Positions 45,594 through 58,259 of a DNA stretch of 64,000 bases are shown piece by piece. Origin of the DNA: Pyrrhosoma nymphula (Eukaryota > Arthropoda > Insecta > Odonata > Coenagrionidae); assembly GCA_963573305.1 (NCBI GenBank), contig OY754329.1:81058576-81122575 (forward strand), given 5' to 3'. Position numbers and translations under genes: made by a program. The notes beneath the pieces were generated by a model. That model did no database searches, had not been told where the DNA came from, and saw nothing but the letters and a program-made list of their open reading frames with translations. Positions within the stretch are counted from its first letter, which is position 1. The number at the start of each line of letters is the position of its first letter.

Positions 45594-45849
45594 TTTTTGA
45601 GGATCCTGGGACTTGTGCCTCGGTATTACTATTACGGAGTCGGCCGCAAGTGCTCACGAGTGCAAAATTCCTCAGAGGAAAATATTAATTCACCTTGACC
45701 GGGACTAGATAGAACCCGGATCCCTCGATATTGTACCAAATACTTTAGTCATCTAAGCTATGTAGGCACATCTGAAATGCCTAAAACACTCGGCGCGATA
45801 TCGAGTCCCGGTCAAGGCGAATGAATTTTTCTTTCGTCGAATTTCGCAC
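45594..45849. mobile_element. Inverted tRNA-like SINE copy 1 (TTTGAGGA..CCGGG family)
   Basis: The outer sequence TTTTGAGGATCCTGGGACT, then TTACGGAGTC..CCGCAAGTGC (45594-45660), matches 58104-58168 and 61893-61950. Arms 45661-45707 and 45803-45849 are reverse complements over 46-47 bp (TGC.AAATTC, then AATTCA.C and CTTGACCGGGACT). The spacer read on the minus strand is tRNA-like (TAGCTTAGATGAC A-box-like, GGGTTCTATC B-box-like). It is interpreted as two head-to-head SINE copies or a fold-back derivative. Confidence 0.65.
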
Positions 45850-48800
45850 AGTAGTGGAGGAAAAAAAATTGTTGCAACTGCCATGGTTATTTCGTGCCCC
45901 CAATCCTAAAACAAATATTACGTGTATGTCGGAGAATGAATATGAAACTGCGCTTTTGAGGTTTCCAGTGTTAACCAATGCGGCATGTCAAAGTACTCGA
46001 CGATTAGGTTGTAAGCATTGCGGAAAATACATGGAACTCTAATATGTATTCATATGTGTAGTCAATTTCTCATAAGGGGCCATACAAATAACACGTAGGA
46101 CGTTTTGTGAGCTAATGGGTGTTGGTTTCTTCTAACCTTAAATATGGAGGTTAGGGAGTTCAAGATCATATTACGAAAGATTTGAATGTTGCTCGTAAGG
46201 TTGAATGTGTATAATTTTTGGTATCACCGACAGGAGAAAAATATTTGCTTGGATTATTGCAAACAGTGTGTACTTTTCCTCCTTGATAGATGCCCCCACG
46301 ATCCGTCGCAACCATATAGCTTTCAACACACAACGCCTTGCAGCACAAACATAAACCATCATTACCTTGTGCTATTACCACTTTAAATTTTCCTCTTGTA
46401 TTACTGAAATCTAATAGAATAACTGAATCTTGTTCCAATTTAAATCACTCTCCCTAGCTCACTGGGTGAATAGAATGTGGAATAAAACTACGACTGTTTG
46501 TAAAAACAATGGTAACTTATTTTTGAACTTGATCAATTTGAACGAGTTCCAAGAAAATTGTAAACGATTCCTAACATTATGGGTTGAGTTCCTACGTGTG
46601 AATCGGAGAAAAATATTGCACATTGGAAATTGACTGAAAAAGAGACAGGAATGAAAACAAGGCACTTTAAGTGGTGCGATAATCAATACGAAGAGGTGGA
46701 ATAACCAACGGCCTTAAGTTTCCATTAGTCAAGTCCCAAAAATCACTAGAATTCACTTCCAATTTTATCGCTATCTCGATATAAAACGTGAATAAAATTA
46801 GGAATAACAATACAGCTGTTTGTATTACAATAACATCATATTACCGAAATTATTCCCAACTGGAAGTCACTCGGAAATCCTCTCATCGCATCGAAAAAGA
46901 AAGAATAAGGGACAAAAAATGGCGCGAATATTAATGGGAAAATGCCGCACAGGGATGGGAATAAACTCAAGAGTGTACGTTTTTTTCGGAATCAGGCGTT
47001 CGGGGCATACATATGGATTAATGGACTAATTTGAATGCCACGGTTTTTTTGTGCGGCTGTAGCTCGGAATGTCCGGGACACACGTTGAGTGGAATCAAAA
47101 TCGAGCATCCCCAATTTGACTCTAAAATTTCCATTTTCTCGGAATTGGCGTTAATAGACTCATTACTCCTTTCGTCGCCAATGCTACTTCCATATAATTG
47201 CCGCAGCAGGGAAAGCATAAACATTGCCAATGACAACAGATTGTTCATTACGCATCTCTCTAAGGTTTGGTGAAGATATTCCAATTTATAATTATTTAGC
47301 ATTCTGCACGCACACAAAGTGTATTTATGCATACATTGGTACATAAATTTATACATTGTCATAGTTTCCAAAAGTTATTAATATTTACTTTTTAATCGAG
47401 ATTTTGGACGTAAATAAACCTAACCAATGTACCAAAACTAACGCTTCCTTCGTATTTGAAGTCACCTTTAGTGCTATATTTACAGTTAAAGTAAAATTAG
47501 TCAGCGAGTGCGAAAGTATTTGGTTTTAGAGTCAACATATAATTGGTCCAAAAATGGCATTAATGTTTTTTATTATATTTAATTTCATATTTTGTGTATT
47601 TTTATACAGATGTTCGTTTGAAAATAATGCAATCCACCCCAGGGTACCTCTTTATATATATTATATCTGGCATTATTCTGGCACTCGTTCACTGATGTCC
47701 CTTAAACTTTATAAGTAGCCCTGAAGATATCTACAAAAGCAGACAAAGCGTTGGCTTTGATTTAATAGTTTTATTAATTACCAGTAATTCGATAAAAGAA
47801 GAAAAGTTTGATTAACAGTAGTCGAACACATTCATAATCGAAATATTTTTAGTTTAAACACCACCAATATTTGATAAAAACATTCGAAAATTTATTTATG
47901 CGCTAAATGTCATTTCTATTTTTCTGAGTAGAATAGAAATTGTTAAACGTTGCTCACACAAGACGCGCTGATAGTGGAAATTTACCGATAAAAATAAACT
48001 ATTTTATCATTTATTCCCTTTTAGTTACATATTTTATTATAAAAACTGAAATCGTAATTTATAGAAACCGTAGCAGGCTTACGCATTGATCGGGCCCAAC
48101 CAACTTGCACATTTTTAATTCCACAGAGAGATGAACGTCTCTCGCGTATTTATTCCCACCCTCCCAGATTACTTCCGGGTAGCAATATGCAAATTATACT
48201 CAGAAACATGCGAGAATACAAAAAAGTTTGAAATATATGACAGTCAACAGTTGGAATATGAAAGAGGGCAAGGTTACTCGGTAAACCTTTAGCTCTGTAG
48301 AGTAAAATGCGATCTTGCGTGAGATGAGCGGGGAGTGTATTTACCATATAGGACGTGTGCCGCTGCCGGCAATTGCTCAAACTAAGGGTCCGTGAAATAC
48401 GCTCACCCACGGCCACATGGAACAGCTAAAAATTCGTGTATTGAAGCCTAGAAGAGCCTTTATGCCCCCTATATAATGAGAACAGGGGCTGTAGCAACAG
48501 TTTTGTGCACTTCTCTTACGGAAATGTGTAATCCTCATCCCACGTCCATTAATACAATAGTAGGCTAGTTTATCAGCCGAGTTCTTTTCTTCGGAAATTG
48601 ATGCAAACAGATTCCATGAACTATGATTATGGGATGAAATAAAGAATACTGATTTCTCTCTTTTTCTATAAACTCTCTATTTACCGAGAAAATTAGAAGT
48701 AAACATTTGAGTTGAATATGTGATATGATGACAATGTAGTTTGTCACACGTGCAAAAAATACAACCAGCAACTAGCTTCTTTAAACCTGAATTTACTGAT

Positions 48801-50090
48801 GATTGAAAAAATATTATGCATATAATCAATCAACAGGGTTTGCGAAAGACTGGCCAGTATTGATGAAAGTCGCCGTAATAGGGCCAACATACGACTTTTA
48901 CAACATATAGTTCTTGAAATAGCAAGAGGTTGAACTGAAGAATTTGTTTCTGACAACTCTTTTTTTCCAAGAAATATGGCAAACATGTCCTCCAGGTCAG
49001 GCTAAAGATACGTCCATTTCAGCAATCCAATGGGAAAATATTAGTGCTTAACACGTGTTCCACCATCGATAATGTTTTCCATATTATCAACGATGCTCAG
49101 AAAGCGATATGTACATATTTTTGCTTGCCCACTGCTCTTAAACTCGTGCCCAAGTCTTGCTGGCACATAAAGAGCAAAATAAAATGTTGTTTTTCTCTTT
49201 TTTATGTGAACTGTTTCATTTTTGCTTTTCCTTCCCTAATCTCATGCCACGCTATGGCCTGAGAACTTTTGTTTATTGATTATAGGATATAGATTTACTA
49301 AGAGGGGTAACGCCTACATCATCTTTCGGTCCTGGCATTCACCGTTATCATCCCCGCACTCGAAGTTGCTCTTCCCATAATCATTTCAGATGCCTCTCTA
49401 CACCCCTAGGCTTCACTCAAGTTCCCTATTTTTCCCAGGGTTTCGCATAACCCTTCAAACTGCTCCCTTGGCCCAAGCTTTTTTCCTGGCTGGCTGATTT
49501 ACAACCCTTTCTCATCCTCTCCATTCGCACCCTCCTTAGCCCTAGGGGATAAGAAATCCCACCCATCTTACCCGTGACTAGAAGGGATAGAGATGCAAGT
49601 ACAGCGGGTGGAGTGATATTCATGGGTGTTATGAGATCATAACGTGGTAAAAACACGTTTTAAATGGCCGTGGAGCAACGACGATAGGGTAGAAAGATCT
49701 ATTTTTGTAACCAAACACACTAAATAACGTAACATAGCGTAGAAGAATAAAATTATAGGGTTATTCGGAAACCATGTCACCTACCTTGGAACCTTAATAT
49801 ATAATGCAATTTTTGTAACAATAATGAAAAATTAGTATAAAAGAGTACGCGTTGAGCGTAAAACAACTTACTATCAGAAAATGCACTCTAGTATACTTTT
49901 TATGAAAGAGATAACACGAGTGCCATGCCTTTAACGGGCGCAGGGGGAAATAAATAAATGTTAAGATAAAAAATAATGAAGTTAAATACTTTGACGTCAT
50001 CGTAAGTTCAGTTCCATCGCGGGGAAGCGTATAAGAAACATTTGTGGATCTGCATGAAAGAATATAGATATCTATCTAGCGAATAGTAGG
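45850..50090. other. No gene recognised
   Basis: Many short frames but none recognisable. A decayed CCCTGAAGATATC...AAAGCGTTGG motif sits at 47719-47755. 49330-49560 is pyrimidine-richer with an unrecognised minus frame. Confidence 0.4.
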
Positions 50091-50094
50091 TAGG

Positions 50095-50235
50095 TGCTTA
50101 GACAGAAAAGTGAAAGTAAGATTTTACTTCGCCCTTTTTAGACCACATCTTGAGAACTCCGAGAGAACTTGGCACTCTGCTGATAAAGACTGAACACTGG
50201 AACAAAAACCGAAACAGATTCAACAAAGATACTTT
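50095..50235 (+). pseudogene. LINE RT fragment, plus orientation
   Basis: The plus strand reads VKVRFYFALFRPHLENSERT, then WHSADKD, then KQIQQRYFALLV. This corresponds to the segment of CR1/Jockey-type RT with pattern LVRPHLEY.S.VW.P......L...E..QRRA. Only this short segment is readable. It abuts a minus-strand fragment of the same domain. Confidence 0.5.
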
Positions 50236-50420
50236 GCTTTATTAGTTCGCCGTTTAGTTCTTTCTGCGAAGGGTCCCAAATTCTCGCGGCGTATTCGATA
50301 TCTGACCAAACCAGAGCAGATTAGCATCTTTTCTCTTTCAATTATCAATCCGAGGACCTTCCTAACGTTCGCTTGATACATAAGTGTTTTTTTATGTTGC
50401 GTCCAAAATGTTTGGTACGT
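50205..50420 (-). pseudogene. LINE RT fragment, minus orientation
   Basis: Minus-strand frame over about 50305-50218: SDIEYAARIWDPSQKELNGE, then LIKQSIFVE. This is the same RT segment as the plus-strand fragment next to it (IEYAA.IWDP.QK.LI..IE..QRRA). Upstream sequence to about 50420 gives RKVLGLI and related words in a shifted frame. The copy is non-functional. Confidence 0.55.
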
Positions 50421-50424
50421 ATTT

Positions 50425-50920
50425 TCGTCAAAACTAGTGAGCCCAAGGGACACGAAAAGACATGGAAGAGATGGGAATAACGAAAAAATATTACAGGATA
50501 AAAACGCATCTAGTAGATTGAAAAATGGAAAGGTTTCTGGAAGAAGTAAAATAAGAAAAGTAATAAAATCTGGATGAATTAGAGGAGGAAACAAGGTGAA
50601 TGAATGAGGAACTTTCGAGGTGTGAAAAAAGAAGTGGAAAATAGGAAACGGAAATGAATGCGTTGGGTTATTTTCCGTGGGTATTAGACGGCAAAATCGA
50701 GAGAGAAATAGTATCTTTTGTGAGTCATACTCAGCAATTATTGTAGGCTTTCATTTCCTGTCAAGCTCTTTTGCCAACCGCAGTCATTTCAGAGAGTGAA
50801 ATATCCTTTTTGATGTTCCATCAATATTACAGGTCAGTTTGGAGTGTTGCATAACCTGGGCAGCACAAAAGGGAAGCTTCTAAGGGCGAAGGTCATGAAA
50901 TATCAACAAAATGTTCTCTT
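50425..50920. other. No gene recognised
   Basis: Nothing supportable; part may be further LINE sequence. Confidence 0.35.
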
Positions 50921-50927
50921 ACTTTTG

Positions 50928-51060
50928 GCATCGCTCTTTTGACTCAGTTTGCCGCCCAAAGTTGTTCCTGATAGAGTGTGCCTGAGTGAGTAACTGTGTG
51001 CTTGTGAGGCCATTGGGGGGAGATCGGTTCCTGAAGAGGGATTGAACCTCATGAAATGAT
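50928..51060. repeat. Dispersed repeat shared with 24080-24245
   Basis: Same order and strand of GCTCTTTTGACTCAGTTTGC, AAAGTTGTTCCTGATAGAG, a GAGTGAG block and GGTTCCTGAAGAGGGATTG as in the 24-kb copy. Class unknown. Confidence 0.5.
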
Positions 51061-51506
51061 ATTCTCCATTTTAATTCTGCACGTTCGTGGGTGTCACCTA
51101 GCGGGTAACGTCCACTTACGTTAAACTGCCTTGAAACACCTAAAATAAATATTTTGCTGTAAAATAGAAATGCATATTTTAATATTCTTGACTGCTGAAC
51201 AATGAATTCCTATCTTTTTAACGAAATAGTCCCACACGGAAGGAAACCACTACAGTAAAAGCAACGCAAATCGAAGCCCTGTCGATTCCTCCAATGTCCT
51301 TTATCTCAAAATACGGTCGATTTTTGGTTAAATTTAGGCCACCAGAAGGGTGATTCAATCACGTTTGGTTACCTGGGGAAAGGAAATAAGCCCACTTAAT
51401 TCGAGTCGCTATCAAACAATCTGCGCGCTAAAGGCTGAGGGCTCCCGAGGCTGTCCACCGTGGTAATAGAAGACAGAAGCGCGAGCTCTAATCAATCACA
51501 TTTTAA

Positions 51507-51830
51507 ATGGCGAATTCTTGCCAGCTACTTGATGGATGGTGGAAATATTTCCGATATAAGCCGTGTCCTTTCAGATACCCTCCCATGGCGACGAGAAGTT
51601 TCAAGGGATATCAGCGAAACACTTTTTTCCCGAAGGGAAATCAGTGGCTTTGCTGTACTGTAGTGGGTATTGCAATTGCGTTTTCCCTCGCGGGTTACAC
51701 CGCTTTGGCCAAAATGCATGGGGAAACTGCCGCCAAGCGGAATAAGATAAAAGTTCCGGATTTGGCCATAGGTCATACGAGACCGGAAACCTCAGTGCTA
51801 ATCGGGAAGGGAGGTATTGATTGGAGATGG
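51507..51830 (+). CDS. Candidate small membrane protein, unrecognised
   Basis: An ATG in good context (AAATGG) at 51507 opens a frame of about 108 codons before it runs into a SINE at about 51829. The formal stop is at 51900-51902, inside the SINE. The predicted protein has an aromatic/basic N-terminus (WWKYFRY), one hydrophobic segment near residues 51-67 (CTVVGIAIAFSLAGYTA) and a charged tail. This layout resembles small mitochondrial inner-membrane proteins, but I match no family. Other frames here are also open because the block is GC-richer, which reduces confidence. Confidence 0.2.
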
Positions 51831-52155
51831 CGGCTAGAGTACAGGCTTTCGATCCCGAGGGCCCAGATTCAAATACCGGCGGTGGTGGAGATTTTTCAGT
51901 GAAGTCCCGACCCCTACTTGGATGTGACGTGGGGAGCATTTCTAGTGCAGTACTCCGTCCGTCAGATGGGACGTTAAACCGTGGTTCTCTTAGCGCCTTT
52001 CGTTAACATCAGAATAATTCCAACGCCGGATTACTCTCTACCCTTTCTCCAATCCCCAATAACGTATCCCTCAGAGACCAACCCACCAGTCCATCAAGTG
52101 ACGCGAATGACCTCAGTTTTCGGTCGCTTCCCCAAATAACCAACCGATTAACCAG
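51829..52155 (+). mobile_element. tRNA-derived SINE, copy B
   Basis: Carries the family words of the 30961 copy: GGCTAGAGTACAGG.TTTCGATCC, B-box-like AGATTCAAATACC, TACTCCGTCCGTCAGATGGG followed by ACGTTAAA, GCGCCTTTCGTTAA, CTCTACCCTT and final AAATAACCAACCGATTAACC. It is followed directly by copy C in the same orientation. Confidence 0.75.
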
Positions 52156-52159
52156 CGAA

Positions 52160-52405
52160 TCGGTCAGGATCAAAAGTACCCAGCTTCCCACCCTAGGGGT
52201 CAGAGTTCGAATCTTGGGGGTGAAGGAGATTTTCCAGCAGAATTCCAATTCCTAATTGGATTCACTGTGGAGAGCACTTGAAGAGCAGTACTCCACCCGT
52301 CACGTAGGACGTTAAACACCGGTCCCTTGGCTTATTCCGACGTTGGATTTATCTCTGCCTTTCTTCCATTTCCCAAATGCATGTTAGATCCAAACCAATC
52401 TATTA
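52160..52405 (+). mobile_element. tRNA-derived SINE, copy C (tandem)
   Basis: Has the best-preserved B-box (GAGTTCGAATCTT at 52202-52214), then GAGAGCACTTG, then CAGTACTCCACCCGTCACGT, then GGACGTTAAACACCGGTCCC, then CTCTGCCTTTCTTCC. It lacks part of the middle relative to copy B. Tandem placement suggests insertion into or next to the tail of copy B. Confidence 0.7.
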
Positions 52406-52409
52406 TAAG

Positions 52410-55400
52410 ACGACGTCAATAACATTTACGACACCCAATATACGGTAGATCGGATCATGAGAATAAATTAAGGGAACTAGACTGCAGAACGGTCAGGTTT
52501 AAAATGCCATTTTCCCGCGGAACGGTAAGAGACCACAACACCTGCCAATGAGACTTTTAACAAGGTTTGTTAATAGGTAATGTAGTTAATTAGCTGATCT
52601 TCTCCTTGATGTTTGTATCCTTGACTACTGCTTTGTACTATTAGCACGTCGAGTATGTTTCCTGTGTAACTCTTGTATCTCTGTGCACTCATGTAGCTAG
52701 CAAACTACATCAATAAAAATAGTTTCTCTATCCATGGTGACATACCTATATTGAGTGCATGTTGGTGAAATTTCAAATCCGGACAGGTATTTGCTAGTTT
52801 TAGCTAATGCATCAATAGTCGTAGCTTCATTAACTTTATTAGGGTATAGTGTATTGCATGTTTGTGGTAATTCACCCCACACACCCTTGAGGTGGCTCGC
52901 AGGCTATTACGTAGACGTAGAAGTAAACCTTCCCTTACCGTCCTATCAGCCCATCCTTAATGGCTCAAATCACAAAGGTAGTCTGTCGCCTCCACACACA
53001 ACTGCCCAAATCAACAATAAATTCGTGCGGTTAGAAGCTCGTTAACCCGCGTTTCTCGAGAAGGATAGTGATGAATATCTTTTCGGCACGTTATGTGTTT
53101 AGGCGCATTCGCTGTATCGTTTAATGACCTCCTAATTGCCAGTCTTTCTTGTTGGCTGCGGTGGCCAAAATCAAGGGGAAGATGCGATAAAAAGAGCGGT
53201 TGAAATATTCACAGGCAAGTTCAACCTTCCCACAGGAGAAAATCCTGTAAGGAACACCCTACCACAGAGAAGTGAAATTACTAAAAACCCAGCCATAAAA
53301 AATTTGCTCCAAGGTACAAAATTTTGTTTAATATTTTCTACATTTCTGCAGACAAAACGGAATTAAAATAAAAAAAAACTTAAGATAAAAGAAAAACATT
53401 TGTTTTTAAATGCATATCTTTAAGTTTTCACTAAAAAACCTATACTTGCAAAAACATTGTTTACTAATGTTGATTCATTAGTTTTGTAACAAAAGTGATC
53501 AAAATGATTAAAAAATAGGCTACAGCCTCAATTTTCAATTATTTACCGGATTTAGCAGACTCATTTATAGCTATAAGGTATATTCTTTTGAGTTATTTTG
53601 TTCACTTAATTTTTTTAATTTAATTACTTATAAAAGTTAAAAGCGCCATTTTTCGGTGGTTTTAAATATTTGTAGGTTATATCCTGATTAAAAATAAATT
53701 ATTGCTTTAAAAATTATCTACATATAATCATAGCTCTACTCGTATTTTTTTGTATCTCTATCCAAACTATAAAACAAGAAGTATGAAAAACGTGAACTTT
53801 TAAAAATTAGTTAATAACTAAAAACGCATGCAGAAGATTTTCGTCATTCCTCAGATAGGAATGGGTTGTCGATATCCAGTGATTATCGCCCTGTATGGAC
53901 CTAGCGAATGATTCGCGGCAATCCTCCATTATACCCCATCCCCCGCTGAATCCTTTACTTCTTTGTGGGACTTTTTCCCAGATACATTTTTATTTTTCCT
54001 CCGTTTTAGTCCCTTATTCTCTCTCGTGGGATAATCCTTTCTGTTTCCACATCCAGGAAATTTCTAGCGAATTGTGTCTAGACTGAGGCCCTATCCACTG
54101 AATTCCTCTTTTGAGCGTGTTGTTCCCAAGAGTCCTTTCTTCTTCACATCTTTACTATATCTCATCGTTTCTCTCTCCGTGTGTCCTCCTGTCCATCTAT
54201 TTAGTATTTAGCATTCATCTTCAGTTATTATTCGTTGACAGCCTGGCATAAATAAATGTTTTCACACATTACGGAAGTGTGGCAACAAATTTTCGTACTG
54301 AAATGCGCTCAACATTTTAAGCATACTCTCGAAAAATGGTCTCACAGAAGGTACTCAAGTCGAAAAATGCTGGGAATCAAATCGGTAGACAAATGAATAC
54401 AGCGTTACCTGCAAACGTTAGGTCAACCTGGATGTATTTAAGGTAAAACCAGTTAGAAGACCGGCCATGCTTAGCAAGGTTTAATTTTACTAAAAAAGCA
54501 AACCAGCAGAATAGCCATTGGCTTCATGATTGGCAACTTTCGAATTTCAAGGTGGATATAACGACGCTGTCAAGCCCTTGTAATGCGTGGAGAAGTACCG
54601 AAACTGATCGTTTTTTGTATTTCCTTGTCCTATGAGATACAATTGTCAGCAGGCAAATTCCAGTACACTCTCAAACCCTTAACGCGTTTTTTCTATTTAA
54701 TATGGACATAGAAATACAATGAAAGAGATTAAAAGTCGATTAACCGCCATAGAACAAGATGAAAATAATCAGAAGGGAAGCCATTAAGCAGTGGCGACAG
54801 TGAACTGGAGTAATTGCACGACGAACGATATGGAACAGGAAATTTCTTTATCGAAAGGCAACGGGGGGAAAAAAATTTAAACAATTCATAAGAAGAAAGA
54901 AAAGAAAATTACCTCATTCACCGCTATCTTAAGATTCATATCACAATAACCACTCCCAAATAACAGCTTGCGTATTTTAAGTCGCTTGCTATCGTGTTGA
55001 CCTTGATTACACACGCACTGCTAAAAGAATTGGATTCACACGAAATAGCATTATCGTTTTATATTCCTAAATGGTAGAGATTATTTACTAATTATTCGTT
55101 TCTTTTAGAGTTTTTATACGCACATTCCCAATTTTTATGAATATTAGCCCTGATACAGCAAGATAAAACAATTTTCTCAGTAAAAATATGAATGGCAAAC
55201 ACCGAGCCATTTTATGATTGGCAAATCTCCCAGCGACGCTGATCAAAACCCAAAGAGCATTAACTAGAGCCATTATCCATCAGCCATGAATATTTACAAG
55301 AAAAATGGAGAAAAACGTTTATTTTTCGGAATCCAACTGAAAAAATACGTTCCTATTTGGTGATAAAAGGGTTAGGTGGGCATGCAATAGCCCACTGAAC

Positions 55401-58095
55401 ACCATTCACTTATCAATTTTTTTCAACAGAAAAGAACTAACAACAAAAAAAAACTACTTCAAAAAGTCAACGGAATAAAGAAGAGTGACTATGCAGATCT
55501 AGGACTCATCTATAACCATCTTGTTGTTAACAGCTACTGTGAATAATGAGTCAACCGTTTTAAAAAACAATAAGGTATAAATTCTAATCCCCTAGAATAA
55601 CTGTAAGAATTTCAGCGTATCATTTTTACATCGTTCGTAGTCTAGCCAGTCCTGCGGTCCATTTGTGAGTTTGTCGATTAATTCGTCAAAAATACAACTA
55701 CTACGATGCGCAGAGGCTGAAACTATATTTCATAGAAAAAAATTACCAATTAGTACTAAAATATGTCCATTACATTGAAGCAGTTTCTTCGAGTACCATT
55801 TGACATTTGCTCAAGCGTTTCAAAAGCCCAATGACATTTCGTTCACATTACTGAAATTGAAACTTCTCAAGAGGTTAACGTTTTACTTCAAAAAATAAGT
55901 CATTGAACTGAATGGAATAATCTAGAAAAGGAATTTTACGTTAGCCATGAAGAAAAAAAATAACAACAATACGTGACGCGGAAATTTCGCTCCTACCTTC
56001 ACTGCCTAGATATAAAAACGGAACTCTAACGAAAATCCTCTTAGTCTTGGTAGGGTCTGATAAGAAAATGCAAAAAAACAATGGTAGAATTAGCATTCAA
56101 GTAGGGATCAGCAAAGTAGAAAATCGACTATTTTTTTCCAATGATATACAACAATTCGTTGATTATTCGTTATGTAGGCTTTTTATTTCCAAAACTCTAG
56201 TTTTGAAAGACATTTATATTGATTGAATCTTTCAGAAATCGTCGTAGACTTCGAAAAAACGATTTTAATTTTTATAAATTAATTTATTACTTTATTTTTG
56301 AAATGTGTTAACAAATTCAAATATTCGCGCAAAGCATTCAAAGTAAAAGGGAAACGGCCGTTTATATGTAATACCTTCATTAACATGTAAAAAAAGAACA
56401 CCGAGATTTAAGAATCAAAGGTCATTCCATTATTTTATTGTGATTTAGCATGTTATAAATTTAGGAAATCTCATTTATTCTTTAAAATAATTTTCAATCT
56501 GTATTTGATCTATTATTGGAAGAGAATTTGAGCACTGCGAACGTATTTTTAGTACGAAAGCTTTTTATATACTTTTTAAAGGAATACATCCATATTTTAA
56601 AGCAAATGCGCAACAACAGCTTTTGTACGAATTCGCTTATGGATGTGATTGAATCATAAATACAATTACTAATTAATCATTGCATTAATAACATAATTTA
56701 GATGAGTCCAGATAAAATTAATAAGTGACCATTAGTGCTTAAAGTATTGTTCTGGTTGTTAAAGGCGTAAGTCGATTTGATTACTCTCGATACGTATTTC
56801 ACTTACCTAAAGTTTAAGGAAATTCTGATCACGTGTTGATAAAAATAATAATATTTTCTCAGGACTAATGTGGTGGAATTCATAAGTGTTTAAAGCAGTG
56901 CTGTTTGCAATTTTCCAAATCTAAAGGTTTAATTCGCCCAGTTTCGATATTTTATATCATTATCACAATCGGTTGTATTAAACATTCATATGAGGAAATT
57001 ACAGAGAGTTCTTCTTTTGTTAATTACTATAATCATGGCCAATTGATGGCCAGTTACCCAAGGATTAAGGCTTAAAACTTCGTGCGATTTCCCCGTAAAA
57101 GCAACAGGAAACACGCCACCAAGCTTGGCTTTAGCCAGCAAAGGAGTAGACCACATGACTACCCAAGCATGGCAGGACAAATTTAGCATCATGACTGATC
57201 GATATAGGTGTGGATAATGGATGAACTTAAGACTGATTTTTCGCTTTCCATGATAGAAGGTGACGATGTTAAGGGGTCTGGTTCAGTGAAGAGGAAAGAG
57301 CTACAGCCCTTGGAAGGTGCATTTGGATTTTCGCGGGCGCAACGGAAGTCTCCTAGGTATGACTATAAATTATGAAGACACCAGGAAAGGACGGCCCGTA
57401 ATATTTTCTGGGGCTATTTTTCAGTGAGATCTTCCTTCGGCTCCCTCATAATTCTTTTCTCCACCGGTTTTGTACTTAGGTTCCTCACATTACGACATTT
57501 TCAAAATTTGTTCTGGGAATTGAAAGCATGGATTTAAGATGTCAAATTCAAAGAGAAAAAGACAGGAGAACTCATAATAGGAGAAGTAATGATATCATTA
57601 GCGCACCAATGTGGTTTCTTGGACGGGAATAAGATCTCTTCGAGGTATGAGAGTTAATAAAATCATAAAAATGAAGTATTCAACATAAAAGCCCCCAATA
57701 TTGGAGATCACCAACAGTAAGCTAAGAAGCGGGCGAAAATCACACACTCATGTTAAAGGCCAGAACCTTTTCATGGGTTTAAAAGAATATGCTTCACCCA
57801 GAAACATTTGTGGCGAAGGTATAACTCTACCCATGAGTATTCCAGGGTCATCAATAAACTTTGAGCTTTTGAGATAAGCAGATCCACACATTGAATTGTC
57901 ATGCAGAAAATGTGAAACTCTCGGATTGTTTTGAAAAGGAACAAAAAAGTTGAGTGACGAGAATTTTATGAGTGATCACACACAACGAAGCAAAAATATA
58001 TCGAAGGGAATAACAAAGTATATTTAATTGATAATAGAATAATTTTTTTATGATGGATAAATAATTAAACATTATATCACCCTCAAGAAATAATG
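52410..58095. other. No gene recognised
   Basis: Mostly AT-rich. 52868-52915 is the inverted partner of 26445-26490. 53890-54240 is pyrimidine-richer, like 7.9-8.3 kb. Short frames (for example 52755-53045 and 53136-53366) are unrecognised. Confidence 0.4.
52868..52915. repeat. Repeat fragment shared (inverted) with 26445-26490
   Basis: CACACACCCTTGAGGTGGCT, then CGCAGGCTATTACGTAGACG here is the reverse complement, with few changes, of sequence inside the TIR element at 26395-26705. It is therefore probably a fragment of the same family. Confidence 0.6.
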
Positions 58096-58100
58096 AAGCC

Positions 58101-58258
58101 AATTTTGAGGATACCGGGACTAGCCACGGTAGTTGCCTTTACGGAGTAACCCGCAAGTGCACGTAAGTGCGATATTCCACAGAGGAAAAATCATTCGCTT
58201 TGATCGGGACCGGGATCCCGGTCAAGGTGAATGATTTTTCTTCTGTGGAATATCGAAA
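58101..58258. mobile_element. Inverted SINE-like copy 2
   Basis: AATTTTGAGGATACCGGGAC, then TAGCCACGG, then TTACGGAGTAACCCGCAAGT lead into arms 58170-58208 and 58217-58255. The arms are reverse complements over 39 bp with four mismatches (CGATATTCCACAGA, AAAAATCATTC, CGGG). The spacer is only 8 bp. Same family as 45594-45849 and 61887-61995. Confidence 0.75.
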
Positions 58259-58259
58259 A

